A program made the translations under genes and the position numbers. From positions 28,177,066-28,241,065 of the forward strand of contig JAJEKV010000002.1 of assembly GCA_021234155.1 (NCBI GenBank): a stretch of DNA of 64,000 bases. Reading direction: 5' to 3'. Below, piece after piece: positions 24,483 to 36,300 of this stretch (its first letter is position 1; every line of letters starts with the position of its first letter). The notes beneath the pieces were generated by a model, which was given only the letters and a program-made list of their open reading frames with translations, did not search any database and was not told the DNA's origin. Origin of the DNA: Isoetes taiwanensis (taxonomy: Eukaryota; Streptophyta; Lycopodiopsida; Isoetales; Isoetaceae).

Positions 24483-26098
24483 GTTTGTTCCCTTGCTACC
24501 AAATCCAAGAAATGCAAAGAATAATTTCCATGCAGTTTAGCAGAACTTTGGAACTTGCAAATAATTGAATTTGGAAAAGTAAGCAGAATACTGTGGAGTG
24601 TTGGACTATTCTAAAATAAGCTTTGTGCAGAAAGGTTGAGCAAGTTGCAGAGGAAGTAGACTCATTGAAGATGAGTCTTGATAAGTACCTTACTCGTCAG
24701 CATCGGCGACAAGTTGAAGCAAAAGAGCGGAGCGAGCTTTTCCAAAGGATGGTATGTGTTATTCCCCCAGGGTTAGCTTTATCAATTCTGTGTTAATAGC
24801 CACCCTTCTCTCCATTTGCGTTGTCAGTAGCATCCACGTAGTTACATTTGCTGCAAATCTGCTTATCCATCCTTCTACTTTGATTTCTGTAACTGTATAA
24901 AGTTCTTCGATGATCCTGCTACAGAAATAGTGTAGGCAACGAGAAATTTGCATCCTTAGTTCTCAAGCTTATTTGGCTATGCTTTGGCCCTACCATGTAT
25001 AATGCTTAAGCAGCACGAAGAGGTCCAGGTTTGAATCTTAGGCCATGGTTTTAAACAATTTCTGCGCGAGCCACATCAAAAGCAATTTTTTAAAGTCATG
25101 TCAGAAGGAACTTTCTTAATGGTGATTTCTTCTTATCAGAATGGGGACTCAACGCATGTATTACAAATATTTGATGAAGAACAACAAGCCCTAAGGTCAG
25201 CACAGCGTTCCTCTACCATGCTTGAAGAGGCTTTATCAACTGGTGCTGCTGTCCTTGCAAAGTATGCAGAGCAGAGAGATCGTCTGAAGGTGAGCACTTA
25301 GCACTTCTGTTCATGTATTTTCTGTTTTCCTCAATGGGCCTGAGTGGAAAGATTCACACTGAGAGATGTTTTTTCCATGTCATAAAAAGAATCCCCCAGT
25401 ATCTTCTTCTATTTACTTATACAAATATGAGAAACAGATCCCCTATGTAAAGCTTTGCTATGAGGGAAACCATACGAAAATGGGAATTTATTAAGTAGGA
25501 TAAGATTTTGGTTCAGGGGACTAATTTAGTACTTGCAAATGTTCATTTATATGTGTCTCTTGAGTCCAATAGTTGTAGATGTTGATCCTTATGTTTTTCT
25601 CTGTACTTTCTTCTTAAACAACTTTCCAAGTTGCGTTAAGACTGCTTAGCCATCAATATGGAACAGCATCCTGAAACAATTTTATCAAGATATTTTTTGT
25701 GGCATGGCATAATTTTATAACTAGCGTTTGTTATTTTACCAGCTTATTACCTTTTCCCTTGAGAATTTCAAATTTTTGATTGGCAGGCTTCTGAAAAATG
25801 GCCTCAAAAATCTGTCCGAGGAGATTAATTGTTAAAATGTTTTCCCTGCATGACTCTTTCTCCACCAAGATAAAGGAATAACATCTATTTCTTAACATGA
25901 GACTATTGTCACTAATCATCTCCTTTTTAATGGCAGCATGCACAACGGAAAGCTTTAGATATCCTAAACACAGTTGGGTTATCAAATTCGGTTTTGAGAG
26001 TCATTGAAAGGAGACATCGAGTAGACAAATGGATTGCCTATACAGGCATGATAATTGTAGTTGTCGTGGTGCTTTCACTGTGGAGATGGGCTCGTTGA
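24220..26098 (+). CDS. MEMB11: Membrin, Golgi Qb-SNARE (MEMB11/12 type)
   Basis: Four exons, 24220-24482, 24631-24751, 25140-25289 and 25937-26098, join in frame to 231 codons, close to the roughly 225 of Arabidopsis membrins. Every intron is GT-AG (donors GTTTGT, GTATGT, GTGAGC). The N-terminal helical part has the family pattern ARHLLLIVRDGLERIERLES and AQRDLWKRKVEQVAEE. The SNARE helix covers about residues 130-198, with VLQIFDEEQQAL, YAEQRDRLK (Gln173 is the likely zero-layer residue) and LDILNTVGLSNSVLR. A single C-terminal anchor spans about residues 210-226 (IAYTGMIIVVVVVLSLW), leaving a very short luminal tail. Membrin pairs with SYP31, BET1-type and SEC22-type SNAREs in ER-Golgi fusion, so this protein is inferred to act at the cis-Golgi. 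No stop or frameshift is seen. The symbol is by family; which paralogue is unknown. Confidence 0.95.
24631..24751 (+). CDS. MEMB11: Membrin exon 2
   Basis: The acceptor CTTTGTGCAG precedes 24631. It encodes the rest of Arg88 to Met128, including KVEQVAEEVDSLKMSLDKYL and EAKERSELFQRM. The donor is GTATGT, phase 0. Confidence 0.93.
25140..25289 (+). CDS. MEMB11: Membrin exon 3
   Basis: The acceptor TTCTTATCAG precedes 25140 and the donor GTGAGC follows. The fifty codons begin the SNARE motif and include QIFDEEQQAL and YAEQRDRLK. Confidence 0.93.
25937..26098 (+). CDS. MEMB11: Membrin exon 4 with membrane anchor
   Basis: The acceptor TTTTTAATGGCAG precedes 25937. It encodes residues 179-231: HAQRKALDILNTVG, the end of the SNARE helix, a basic RRHRVDK linker and the transmembrane segment, ending in WRWAR and TGA at 26096-26098. 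Confidence 0.93.
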   Translation, partial: HAQRKALDILNTVGLSNSVLRVIERRHRVDKWIAYTGMIIVVVVVLSLWRWAR

Positions 26099-26501
26099 AG
26101 AGAGAATTTGCAGTTTTTAATATGCACTAACATATGACAAGGGGATTGGTGGTTCAATTGGTGAGCAAATTATACTGTGTTACGAAGCGGTGATGTAATC
26201 TAGTCATAACAGAAGAACAATCATGTCTCAGATAGTTGCAGCGAGTGCATTTTTGGCAAGTTGTAACATCATCCATTGTTCTTGGATGGCCCAATTAGAA
26301 AGAATGTCGCATAATTCATGTAATTACTGGGAAATCCCAGAAATGTCTTTACAACTTATGTTTTTTTCGTATTTGAAGTGGCATTGCCAGCCAGTCACAG
26401 TTTGTATGTATTATGAGTCGAAACAACGTAGTAAAATATCTGTAACTCACGTTGCCATCTGCTAACAATTTGGAGGTGCTTACTACGTTTGCCAATAATT
26501 A
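26099..26501 (+). other. Membrin 3' UTR and flank
   Basis: AT-rich sequence directly after the stop codon with no further coding potential. The 3' UTR probably ends here, but I could not assign the cleavage site. Confidence 0.4.
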
Positions 26502-27440
26502 AGGCCCTTTTTCCACGGCAGGCATAAAATATGACTGTCGCAATGCAATGTAAAACAGCATATAAGACTCCATGTCATCTCCACGTCATGTCTCAGATAA
26601 AAACCTTTCCCACTGATTTTTATGCGACATGTCCTTATATAATATATATATAAGATAAGATACCTCTTATTTTTTTTGCTTTTCCATTGCGTTGCATCAA
26701 AAACGAAGAACAACAAGAACAAGAACACGAAGATAAAAAACAAAAAACAAGAACACGAAGATCTCTGCGGAGAAATCAAAGGGACCTGAAAATGCAAATC
26801 TGCGGAAAATGGAAAGAATGGCCTTTCGGATTGAAGAACATTGGCTGTAGAAAGAAAAAGCCAAAATATCTAGTTTTTCCAGACCGCATCCGGACCGAAT
26901 CGCCCAAAATGACATGCCTTAAGAAACGCCGCGGCCTTCCTCCTCTCAGAAATGTGCCTCATCGCTGGGTTAAGAAAAAGGGCTTGCTTCAAAGATTCAC
27001 TAGCAAAGGATTTGCCTCATGGGGCGAAAATTGTTTCAAAGATTTGCCAAAGAAAGGGTTTGCATGCTAAAAAATCGCGATGTGCCGTGGTCTTGCTTCT
27101 CACGCATCACAGCTTTCAACTAAGTAGAATCGACCAACCAATTCCCTCGACCCTCTTCACCAACCGACTCTCTTCGTGATTTCGACCGGCAGCCTCTCTT
27201 AGACTCCGTGAGTTCCACCGACAAGTACCAGCTGATACGTACCCAACCATTCCCTTCCCCGGCCCATTTTTTTCTTTTCAACATCCTAAGTTTCCGGAAA
27301 AGAATGTCTCTCATGAGATAGGTCTTCATGTCTTATTTTTGTGGCAGGGGTTTCCCCCCGAAGAAAATAAGACTTCAAAGTTGTACGGCCTTCATATGTG
27401 ACATGTCTTAAAAGTGCCAATGGAAAAGCTAGCTTGTCTT
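26502..27440. mobile_element. Possible non-autonomous DNA transposon
   Basis: The left edge reads CTTTTTCCACGGCAGGCATA, and the reverse complement of the right edge near 27436 reads GCTTTTCCATTGGCACTTTT, an imperfect inverted pair. Inside are a repeated AACAAGAACACGAAGAT (near 26717 and 26746) and a 127-codon frame of simple composition (26687-27070) without a known domain. ATAAGAC/ACATGTC words recur near both ends. A MITE-like element fits, but no exact target-site duplication was found. Confidence 0.3.
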
Positions 27441-27479
27441 ATATGCTTATGTAGCCCAATAGTATCTTGGTGGTGTTTG

Positions 27480-27890
27480 TGGCTTGGTTAGTTGCTCTCT
27501 GTTGTCCGGCTCGGTGGTGGTTGGCTCCCCACCCGGCTCAGTGGCATTTGGCTCCCCACTCGACTTGGTGGTGGTTGGCTGCCCATGGCTGCCCACTCAC
27601 CTCTGGTGTTTGGTCTTGCTTGGTTGGCTACCACCACTTGTTGACTCCTCACACTTAATTTGTTTGTGCCTTTGGCTTGCCAAGGCCGCTGGCTCCCCTT
27701 ACACAACTTGCCAAGTGTCTTTGGCTCCGCCGTTGTTGGCTTCCTCCCCGACTTGGTGGTGGCTTGGCCCCCACTGACTTGGTGGTGGCTGGCTGCCCAC
27801 CACTCCTGCGGTGCTTGGTTCGGGTTAGTTTTCCGCCTATCCCAATTTGGTGGCTCACGCCTACCCATTCGACTTGGCTGTGGACCGATG
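27480..27890 (+). repeat. Degenerate tandem repeat, TTGGTGGTGGTTGGCT type
   Basis: A G/T- and C-rich array of diverged units of about 30-45 bp, each with a version of CTTGGTGGTGG and TTGGCTCCCCAC. Open frames appear on several strands only because of the repetitive composition. Its origin is unclear. Confidence 0.6.
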
Positions 27891-27891
27891 C

Positions 27892-29928
27892 TCAAACTTT
27901 GTAGATCATAGTTTCCCGGTTTCTAAGATGCCTTTGAGAACCCTTTTTACATCGCCCATGTGAATAATATATCTTCCTCAATGACTCCTCTCGATTGCAT
28001 AGCTTCCCACCACGAAAGCATACATTTTGACTATGAGTATGTACCTCCATGGGTCTTAGATCTGCTTGGGCTATTTTAAGGATAGCTATTTGATTCTTTA
28101 CAAAATCATTGTCAAGGGATGCTTTGGTTTTCGAGAATACCTTCTCTTCTTTCCCCTTATGAGAGCTTTGTACCATTTTGGTTCACATATACAGCCAGTG
28201 GATAATTGTGCCCCAGCCACACTGCATTCTGCGTCCCACCATCTATTGCTACCTGGTTTCCTTTGTCTTGGGCATCCAATGGCTTTCATGGCTGCTGTAT
28301 GTAACAACTTCGAGAACTGAGCTACATCTTTTTCTACCAGTTAGTAGTTCTCCCACATGACCTGCATATTGGCTACTCTTTTGATAGTTCAACTTTAGCT
28401 TCGGTGTAAACCCAACTTGGTTTCTTCTGGTGGAAATATATCCTGCCAATTCAAAGCATAGCGGAGCATGATCTGATTCCAGCAACTTGCTTGCCACATG
28501 GAAGTTCTGTATTGAGTTTTGATTGTTTACGAGCAGATAGTCAACTGTACAAATCCGAAATGGTTGAAACATGTGTTTCTGCATGAATCCGGGAAATTGG
28601 TAATGCCATTCAGAGTTTTGAGATGGCAGATTGTTCCCAACTCTAGAAACAAATCCCCCATACTGTTTCTAACATTATGTTCAGAGTGTCTTGTGAAATA
28701 GAGATGTTCCTCCTCGATCAAATGGATATCACTTAATGTTTTATATGAGGCTATTTGCAATGTTTTATTTCGCGCAATGAAGTCCCCAACCAGGAGAACC
28801 TCTTTCAATTCTCGGATTTGAAGCGCATCTTTACACAGCTAGTGAAACAGATTTGTTCTGCTCAATTCCATGTGGTCATATATGTGCATGTTCAGTGGAG
28901 CGAAATAGCACAGGGCAATATATTTGTTCTGGCTCAAGTGTTCCATGTGAATCCATTTATATTGGCTCATTTCATGCTTTGAGTGGATGTGCACATTATG
29001 TGCAATGTCAAATTTTGCATAGACAACACACCACCAGATCCCCTTCCTACTCCCCGAACCTTCTCGTTCCAAGCAAACCCCTATAATGTGAAATTCCTGC
29101 AGTTCTAGAAGAAAGCGTGATTGGTGTTCCCATGTCTCAGAAATTAACAGCAAGTCTGCACTTTGCCATATCTCTGCTCATGCATCCATTTTCTTCTTTG
29201 AGAGACCACGGATATTCCATGCTATCACTTTCAATGTCCTAGATCCCTATTCTCTTCTCCATTTGGTTATGATTGCTTTTCCTATGCTGTCCAGAAATGC
29301 TATAATCTCATTTGCTCTTGCTTCTTTTACCTTATTCCACTCCCTTTTCCTAACCTCTTGTTGTGCTGGGGTTAAATCCTGATCCAGCCAAATGGTGTGA
29401 CCCTTTAATGTGATCGATTTTGCAAAATCCTGTCTCTAGCCTCTTCATTTTTGAACTTCACCAAGATTGGTCTTTTAGGACCTTTCCCTATGCGCTTGCA
29501 ATGCGCAAATTGGTATTCTTGAAGAATTTCTCAATTGTCACAGAGATATCTTCACCTTCAATCTCTTCTATGCCTGAAATTTTCAGATTCTGAGCTCTGG
29601 CTTCTTGCTCAAGTTTTTCAGAAAATGTCATGTCTTGATGTAAAATCATCTGTTCTTTAGTGATTTCTGCTACCAAGTTAGCTAATTTAGTCTGCAACTC
29701 ATCAATAGTATTCTGCAAATGAGAGTCTTTCCCAGGAGTAGATTGCGACATCAAGGCTTTGAGCTCAAGGTTCTCTGTATGAAGTTCTTTATTCTGTGCA
29801 CTGAAATCATTGACAACCAATTGAAGTTTCTGCACTTCATCTTTAAGTTCTAGCAGCAATGCCATCACCGTTGCCAGATCATCTGTTTCGTCCTGGGAGG
29901 AGGAAGTGGCCTTCCTCCTCTGGCCCAT
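27892..29928 (-). mobile_element. LINE remnant with ORF1 and endonuclease
   Basis: Minus-strand ORF1 starts at the ATG at 29928 and is open for 146 codons. It has a coiled coil (LELKDEVQKLQLVVNDF, NKELHTENLELKALM) followed by an RRM-like start (ARAQNLKISGIEEIEGEDI). The frame continues past a stop near 29488 with RIGKGPKRPILVKFKNEEA. ORF2 then begins near 29240 with an AP-endonuclease: VIAWNIRGLSKKKM, LLLISETW, YIALCYFAP, EVLLVGDFIARNK, TVDYLLVNNQNS and LESDHAPLCFEL. Past it, NRWWDAECSV near 28240 is typical of the endonuclease-RT linker. Sequence below 28.1 kb is hard to follow and no RT is seen, so the element is 3'-truncated or diverged. In-frame stops show it is inactive. Confidence 0.75.
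29488..29928 (-). CDS. LINE ORF1 protein, coiled coil plus RRM
   Basis: An open frame of 146 codons from ATG 29928. An acidic Ser/Thr-rich head is followed by a leucine-heptad coiled coil over about residues 20-110, then the start of an RNA-recognition fold. This arrangement resembles the Transposase_22 type of L1 ORF1 protein, an RNA-binding trimer. The C-terminal half continues beyond the stop codon, so the protein is truncated. Confidence 0.6.
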   Translation of the reverse strand: MGQRRKATSSSQDETDDLATVMALLLELKDEVQKLQLVVNDFSAQNKELHTENLELKALMSQSTPGKDSHLQNTIDELQTKLANLVAEITKEQMILHQDMTFSEKLEQEARAQNLKISGIEEIEGEDISVTIEKFFKNTNLRIASA

Positions 29929-29930
29929 TT

Positions 29931-32900
29931 CGTATGAAAACCTAGAACTGTGAGGGCGCTGAAACTGTCGCTATATCAAAATCTACTGCAAGTGATTAGG
30001 ATTAATGAGATCAAGTGTCTGTGACTCGCCGACTAGCTTGAACCTTAGCTCATCAAAGATATATAATCAAGCAACTTATATCTGACGATGATGTCCCCTG
30101 TATGGTGAAACAATAATGAGCTATGATAGTGAGGTTGAAGTTTAAAATGCTCCCCACACTTGTTCCTAGCATGTCATTACAAGTTTGAGCTATGATAGTG
30201 AGTTTAAATAGCTCCAAGTATTTTAGTATTCTATTTTGTAAGAACTCTGAAAAATGGACAACAAGTGTGTGACTACAAATTGGAAAGCATTCTGGGTTTT
30301 TCCCTTGAAACCCTTCAAGGGCTTTAAATCCTGGATAGTAATAGGCCGGGTCTTCTTTGTTTGGATCCCATATGCCATTTCCCGTGGACAAAAGCCCATT
30401 CAATTCAAGTCAGTTCAATTCTACGTAGAGATTTATGACTGGTCACAGAAAGCTCACTTGTTTTGTGCTATCGTAGAGCATGTATGGATTTGAAGTGTGG
30501 AGGCCTGACATTAGTGCTAGCGCTTGAGAGACCTTGGAACGGGTGCAGAAACCCTTTCTTGCTTACAGCCTAGGAATGAAAGCCTTTTATCAACTGCAAT
30601 ATTCCATCGTTTTGATGCTCCCGCGCTTATATACCTACAGTTCGCCGCATATATCGGCGCGATCTTCCCCATCCGGCCAACAAATTCGCTTTATGGTTCT
30701 CTCACACCTAACCCGCTGCATGGGATAACTAGACAAACGAGTTGAGGACACAGAGGTGTCATTCTATCCCATTCTCTAGGTCCCTATATCAGCGGAATCA
30801 ATATATAACATAATATAACAATACTACCTCGAATGGTAGTCAATATCCATACCATCATAACATGTACAATACACCATCAACAACAAAACATCAAAGGGGC
30901 CTGAGCACTCTGCCTGCACTCCGTGGAGTAGTCGACACAACCGGGCCTTGCATAGGACGTACCCAGCTATGGCAATGACTTGGGCTGGCGAGTAGACAAT
31001 GAGTTAGGGTTGACCCTTCATCCGCCTCTCCCTGCAAGTATTACTTTGCGTATAGGCTAAATCAAATTGGCTGTGTAACATGTCGAGACATAATCCCATG
31101 GTATCATCCAACGGTGAACTACAATCGGCTTCATTCCCACGATGAGGTAGGAGGGATTGCATCTCTCCCTCCCGGCAAGTTGTGGCTCCATGGGCAGCTA
31201 GAGGATTCACAACACACATCCAGACTCCAAACAAGAGCCAGCCTAATAATCAACCTTGAGAGTCGTGGCAATGCCATTGACTCCAAAAAGTGCTCCGGAC
31301 TCATACCGCCCACACACAAAGTGACCACCATAAGCCTAGCCCGCTATGGGTGCATTCAAGATCCGGCTCAAGCAGCTGGACCTCCTTCCACTTTGCCATT
31401 GACCCTGTTATGTGGTGCTCGCTACTCCATAGTCACGGTATAGCCAAGTGTGCTCTATGCATTAAAGTCAAGATAATAGCCTGGGAATCAATGGCCTTAA
31501 ACTAGAGCATCATCTACTAATGGCTACTAGGTCTCTACCCCCGTTCCCATTACACAAGAGGTACACTATGCAATCAACCACATCATACCAACATAATCTT
31601 GATAATAAATGAGAGTAATGACTATTTCTAATCACATACATCTAAATTATAGTTAGGGTTCATTGATTAGGGTTCATGTTTAGAACAATATGTTCTAGAA
31701 AGGCTCTACTAGGATACAAATATGCAACTCATCCTGAACCTACTCTCGGAATACCTCGCCGCGGATCTGCCAATACCACTAGCTTCCTCGCTTAGTTCTC
31801 CATCTCTCGTGTGGTTCAAAAGACGATCCTCCTCCTGCCATCATGACCAGCCGTCAAGACGCATCTTCAATCAAAGTTGTGATCAAGCACAAATGGGGTC
31901 TCGAGATTGCGGGAGTCAGCGTGGCTAGGGCTTCTAGGGTTTAGCCTTTTAAATGTTAGGGTTTACATGAATGTCACTTATCTCCTATAGGTGCGTCTAT
32001 GTGGCGGCTTGCCTATAAGGTGAGGCCATGTGGAAATGGCTTCTTACCGTACTTTGTCATGGCCCAACATTGGTTGCATATTTGTCTATTGATGTAGAAT
32101 TGTATGGTGACGTGGCCATAGGATATACGTATTTATACCATATATGTTAGGGGAATGACACAATCGCTAATTATCTGATAGATCCAACCTCAAGTATTTA
32201 AAGCTATGTACCTATTTCTATTCCTTTTCGTGCCAAAAGTGGAAAGGTTGTATAGATCTGGACCCAAATATAACAACTTTAGTCTTTTTCAGCTTCAAAG
32301 TCACTTGGACATGTTCATGAGTTCTACCATATTCGATTATGAGTTCTCTTATAGCACAATATAAGAGCTGGACAACCTTTGTTTTACTCCATTATTGCAT
32401 AGGACTTCATTTATGTGCATAACGGCCAAAGGGGAGGATAACCACTTCTTCATACAATCTAGCTGCTGCAACATGCAATTCAGAGGGGCACATGAAGATG
32501 CACGAATCTCTGCATAAGTTCATTTTGTGGGATGGTATCAAAACCTTATGCACATCTACAAAGAAACTATACATATCATTCCCTATCCTTTAGATTTTTT
32601 AATTAATGCTCTTATCGTAACAATAGAACTATAGTGCAATGATGGAAGCGAAAACCAGCTTGGTTAAAAGCCCTCTTGGGATTCAGCCCATTTTGAAGTC
32701 TTATCTTCCAGAGCAATACCCAGGGGGAATGCATTTATACAAAAGACGGTATGTCGTGTGCATGTAGCGGGTGACCAAAAACACCCCGGTACAGAGTTTT
32801 TTGAAAGGCAATTTGACCCCTTCCATATAAAATTTACCCCAAGTAGCTCCTCCCCCCCTCCAGCTCACTGAGGCACAATGCATGGCACTCAAAAGTGAAC

Positions 32901-33385
32901 CCCCCTTGAGCATACCAAGCATTTGCCATCAAAATACTCACCATTATAGTGTAGTAGTTTTAGCAGATCAAGCCTCTATATGGCTTCGTCTAAGGTTTTA
33001 GAATATAAAATACAGGGACTCGAATCTCTACCAAAATAACTTAATATATCACACTCAGGCATGTTCATGAGACAAACATGCACAACTCTAGAGGGCCATC
33101 TAATTATTCTGAAACATAAAAAGTCTCATTCGACACCATGATTTGAGGCTTAAATGTAGGCGAGCATATTCATCTCTCAATTTTCTTTACATCAATAGAT
33201 TAAGTAAAAATCAGATCTTTCGGATGATTAAGCTTTCTAAATGGAACAATTTATGAAAAGCGCCATTGCATAAGAATGAATCAAACAAAATATGCTGGAA
33301 AATAATTAGAATATTATATATTAGAAGATTGACCAAGAAGGTCTTTTGCCTTCTTATTCTTATCTACTAGGCCAACCTCGTGAGA
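29931..33385. other. Unassigned repeat-like DNA
   Basis: No supported gene. The 30.75-31.95 kb part has the texture of a decayed LTR or element end but shows no domain. Between 31660 and 31970 the phrase TAGGGTT occurs several times, not as an array. Frames are short throughout. Confidence 0.35.
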
Positions 33386-36300
33386 TTTTTTTTTTTTTTG
33401 TAGAAACGCGTATATTATATTACATGCAATACATGATAATACAAAAGAGCAGGGTAAAGTCATATAGAAGCCATGATATCAAAATGGCCAATCACTCCAG
33501 AGGAGGAAGTTTAGCGTAAACAAACACCGCTTAAAGTTTCAAACTGCACGGTGATATTAATCTAAAATGCCGCATCAAGTGAAAATACAGTTCATTTGAT
33601 AGCAATCAGATCTCAGCCTTCAATTTACTCCATCCAGAGTAATTACAAATAAAGTATGATCTGTATGTTTGAAGAGCAGATCGTCCAACTCAATTGCCTT
33701 AAGGCGCTGCCCCATCCAGATATAAAGGATCCAATGATCGTGACAAATTCCAATCGACAGCAACTTTGGTCCTAGAACTAATAAAATTGAATAGATTTTA
33801 GCTACTTTTAAATCCTCTTTCCTTCTAAAGTCCAACCGGGCCGACCGCTTCAACATCTTGTCCTCTTTGATGTCGTGGGTGAGTGTATTGTAAATGTCCT
33901 CAAGTATGTTTGGAATCTTGTACAATACCGTGAGATTTCCCGCCATGTTTTCCACCTCTACCTCTCACTATACTGCCCATCAGGCATAATCCATTACTTT
34001 TCCATTCTTTTTATATTTTTGGGATGTTTCAAAGTTGCTAGACATCCCTCCTCCTCTTCCTCAGAAGGTTTTGTGCCAAAAAGAAATTAAACTCCCTGCG
34101 GGAGACATATTCTCTATTGGGAGGGCTCAAGCATACAGATATATTCTTTATTCCAAGCTTGAATGATTCTCCCTCATGATATTGGAAGTACCACGCTTGG
34201 GTTGTTGGTAAAAATGCGTAATCAGCAATTGGTGGGGTATATGGACTCCCACTCAGTGAGGTTTTCCCAATCCAATATTTGACGAGATGAAGGGCAGGAC
34301 TTAAGATGAAACTAAAGATCTCCATACCTCATGAGTCACAAGACTGCGTTTGTAAAAAGAGATCCTTGCATCCTAGAACTCCCTCTTCCTAGGAGGGTCA
34401 AATTGTGCCAACCAACCATATGGGAACCTTGCCGATGAATTCTTTTCATGATTATCTCCAGCCTCCTTATAGGTTTTCTTTGTTCCAATTATAGCAGAGG
34501 AGAAGTATACATGGAGCCAGCAATGACACTATTAATGATCCTACCTACCAGCCATTACAGAGATGTAGTTTTGGGATACATTTGTAGCTTCTTTATTCTT
34601 GTGACTATCGGCCCTTCGTGAGACCATGCAAACTCATATTTAGGCCAAAGTTAGTAGGCCTAAAAGTTTAGTAGCAGAGGAAATCCACAAAACTCTAATC
34701 CCTTCCAATGTGATCATCCATGCCAGCGAGATTATTGCACACTTATCCTTGTTCAAAGAATACACCAGATGCTTTCCAAACCACTCCCATTGCTAGCGAG
34801 GAAGTTTCATGTGGATCCCCTTGTCTTTTTAGAAAACACAAATGTGTCATCTCGTGATATTGCATGGTCGGCTGTGGTCCTCATATGTGTCCGGGAAGTT
34901 TAAGGCAAATTTCCTGATTTTGTCACTTTGTCAAGTAATTTGAAGATAGTTCTGTCACCATCTCAGGCTACTATTAAAAAGAGATAGGAGCAAGGGGCAA
35001 CCTTGCCTAATCCCTTTACATTCAAAGAATGGAGATGGAGAACCATTGACTAACAACAACATCACTGAAAGCATCCCGTGACATTCAATCCAAAGAACCT
35101 TTTGATTATCGCCTCCGAGAATCCCATTTGAGACATTGCCTATACAAAAATTGCAGTCACGGTGTCAGGCCCTTTGAAGTCCAACTTTAATAACATACAA
35201 TTTGATTTGTGGCTCTATTCCACTGAGTCCTTCATATGCACCAATGAAGTTAATTGGCGATTCTACCGTAAAAGCCCATTGACCGGTTTATTCTGTTGCA
35301 AAATCTTCTAAGCCTGTTACAAAAGATCTTGGCTATAATTTTGTATGAAACATTGGTCAATGAGATAGGTCTCCACCGGTAGCTGCAGCGTGTTTGTTCA
35401 CTTTGGGACTAAGGCAATGAGACCAAAGTGATTACTAGCCGGGTGAAGTTTTTCACCGCCATGCACCTTGTATGAATGTTATAAGGTCTTTGCACATTAT
35501 GCCCCAAAAGTGGAGGTAGTTTATCTCGCCCCGGCTTTTCCCATGTGCTATACTCCTCACAGCTCCTAAGATTTCATTTTCCATTGGGATAGCCAAAAGT
35601 TGTTCTTCTTCAATTGGCAAATCTTTAGGGCCAAGAAAATTAAAGAAACTGACATGTTTCATTATCCATGGCTTTGGCCGCGAAAGAGTTCTTTGTATTT
35701 GGCGTGTGGAACAAATTCAGTATGTCTTCTTGTTTGGATAATTTTGCTGATCATCCATCAATCAAAACAATCCCATTGTTCAATATCCTACTCTTAGCAA
35801 ATTTAAAAGAACTTAGAACTACAAATATCCATCAAGTTAATGTAATGTGCTTCTACTTTTGATTGCCAAACTCTTAGCCTCATATTCTTCTATTAACTTA
35901 ACTTTCCTCTCTCCAAAATTTCTTCTCTTTGTTGTAGTGGACCAGGTCATCTTTTGTCTAGGAAAGAGTTTTTAATCAATTTCTTTCATCTTCTAAGTAG
36001 ATCTCTCGATTTTTCCTGCTTCTTTTCTTCTCGGTTCCACCGCTTAATTCCCATCGCTTTTATCCAATTTTTATCTCTTACATCCTCAGATGAACTCTTT
36101 CATTGATCCACTTGGATTTAAAGCTTTGTAAATCAGAGGTATGTGGTAAAATCATCACAGAAGCTTTGTTGTTCAGTCAAACTATTATTGAACTTAAATG
36201 GGATGTCGTGGTTGCCCATTTTGGAGGGCACCTTCCGTGTCTAAAACTGGGGAAAATGATCCGAGATGGAGTTACTGCAGTCATTACTTATGGTCAAGTT

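Noticed and set aside
24985-25060. tRNA B-box-like GGTTTGAATCTTAGG in membrin intron 2
   Set aside because: No matching A box or tail at the right distance, so neither a tRNA gene nor a SINE can be supported.
26687-27070. 127-codon basic frame
   Set aside because: Built on AACAAGAACACGAAGAT repeats and Lys-rich simple sequence; a low-complexity artefact.
27488-27895. Overlapping open frames on both strands
   Set aside because: Explained by the GT-rich degenerate tandem repeat.
30745-31640. Possible LTR
   Set aside because: Texture resembles a Ty3 LTR but I found no second copy, primer-binding site or polypurine tract.
31655-31970. TAGGGTT words resembling plant telomere repeat
   Set aside because: Scattered, not tandem; no interstitial telomere array.
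33005-33025. B-box-like GGTAGAGATTCGAGTCCC on the minus strand
   Set aside because: No A box at proper spacing and no cloverleaf could be drawn.
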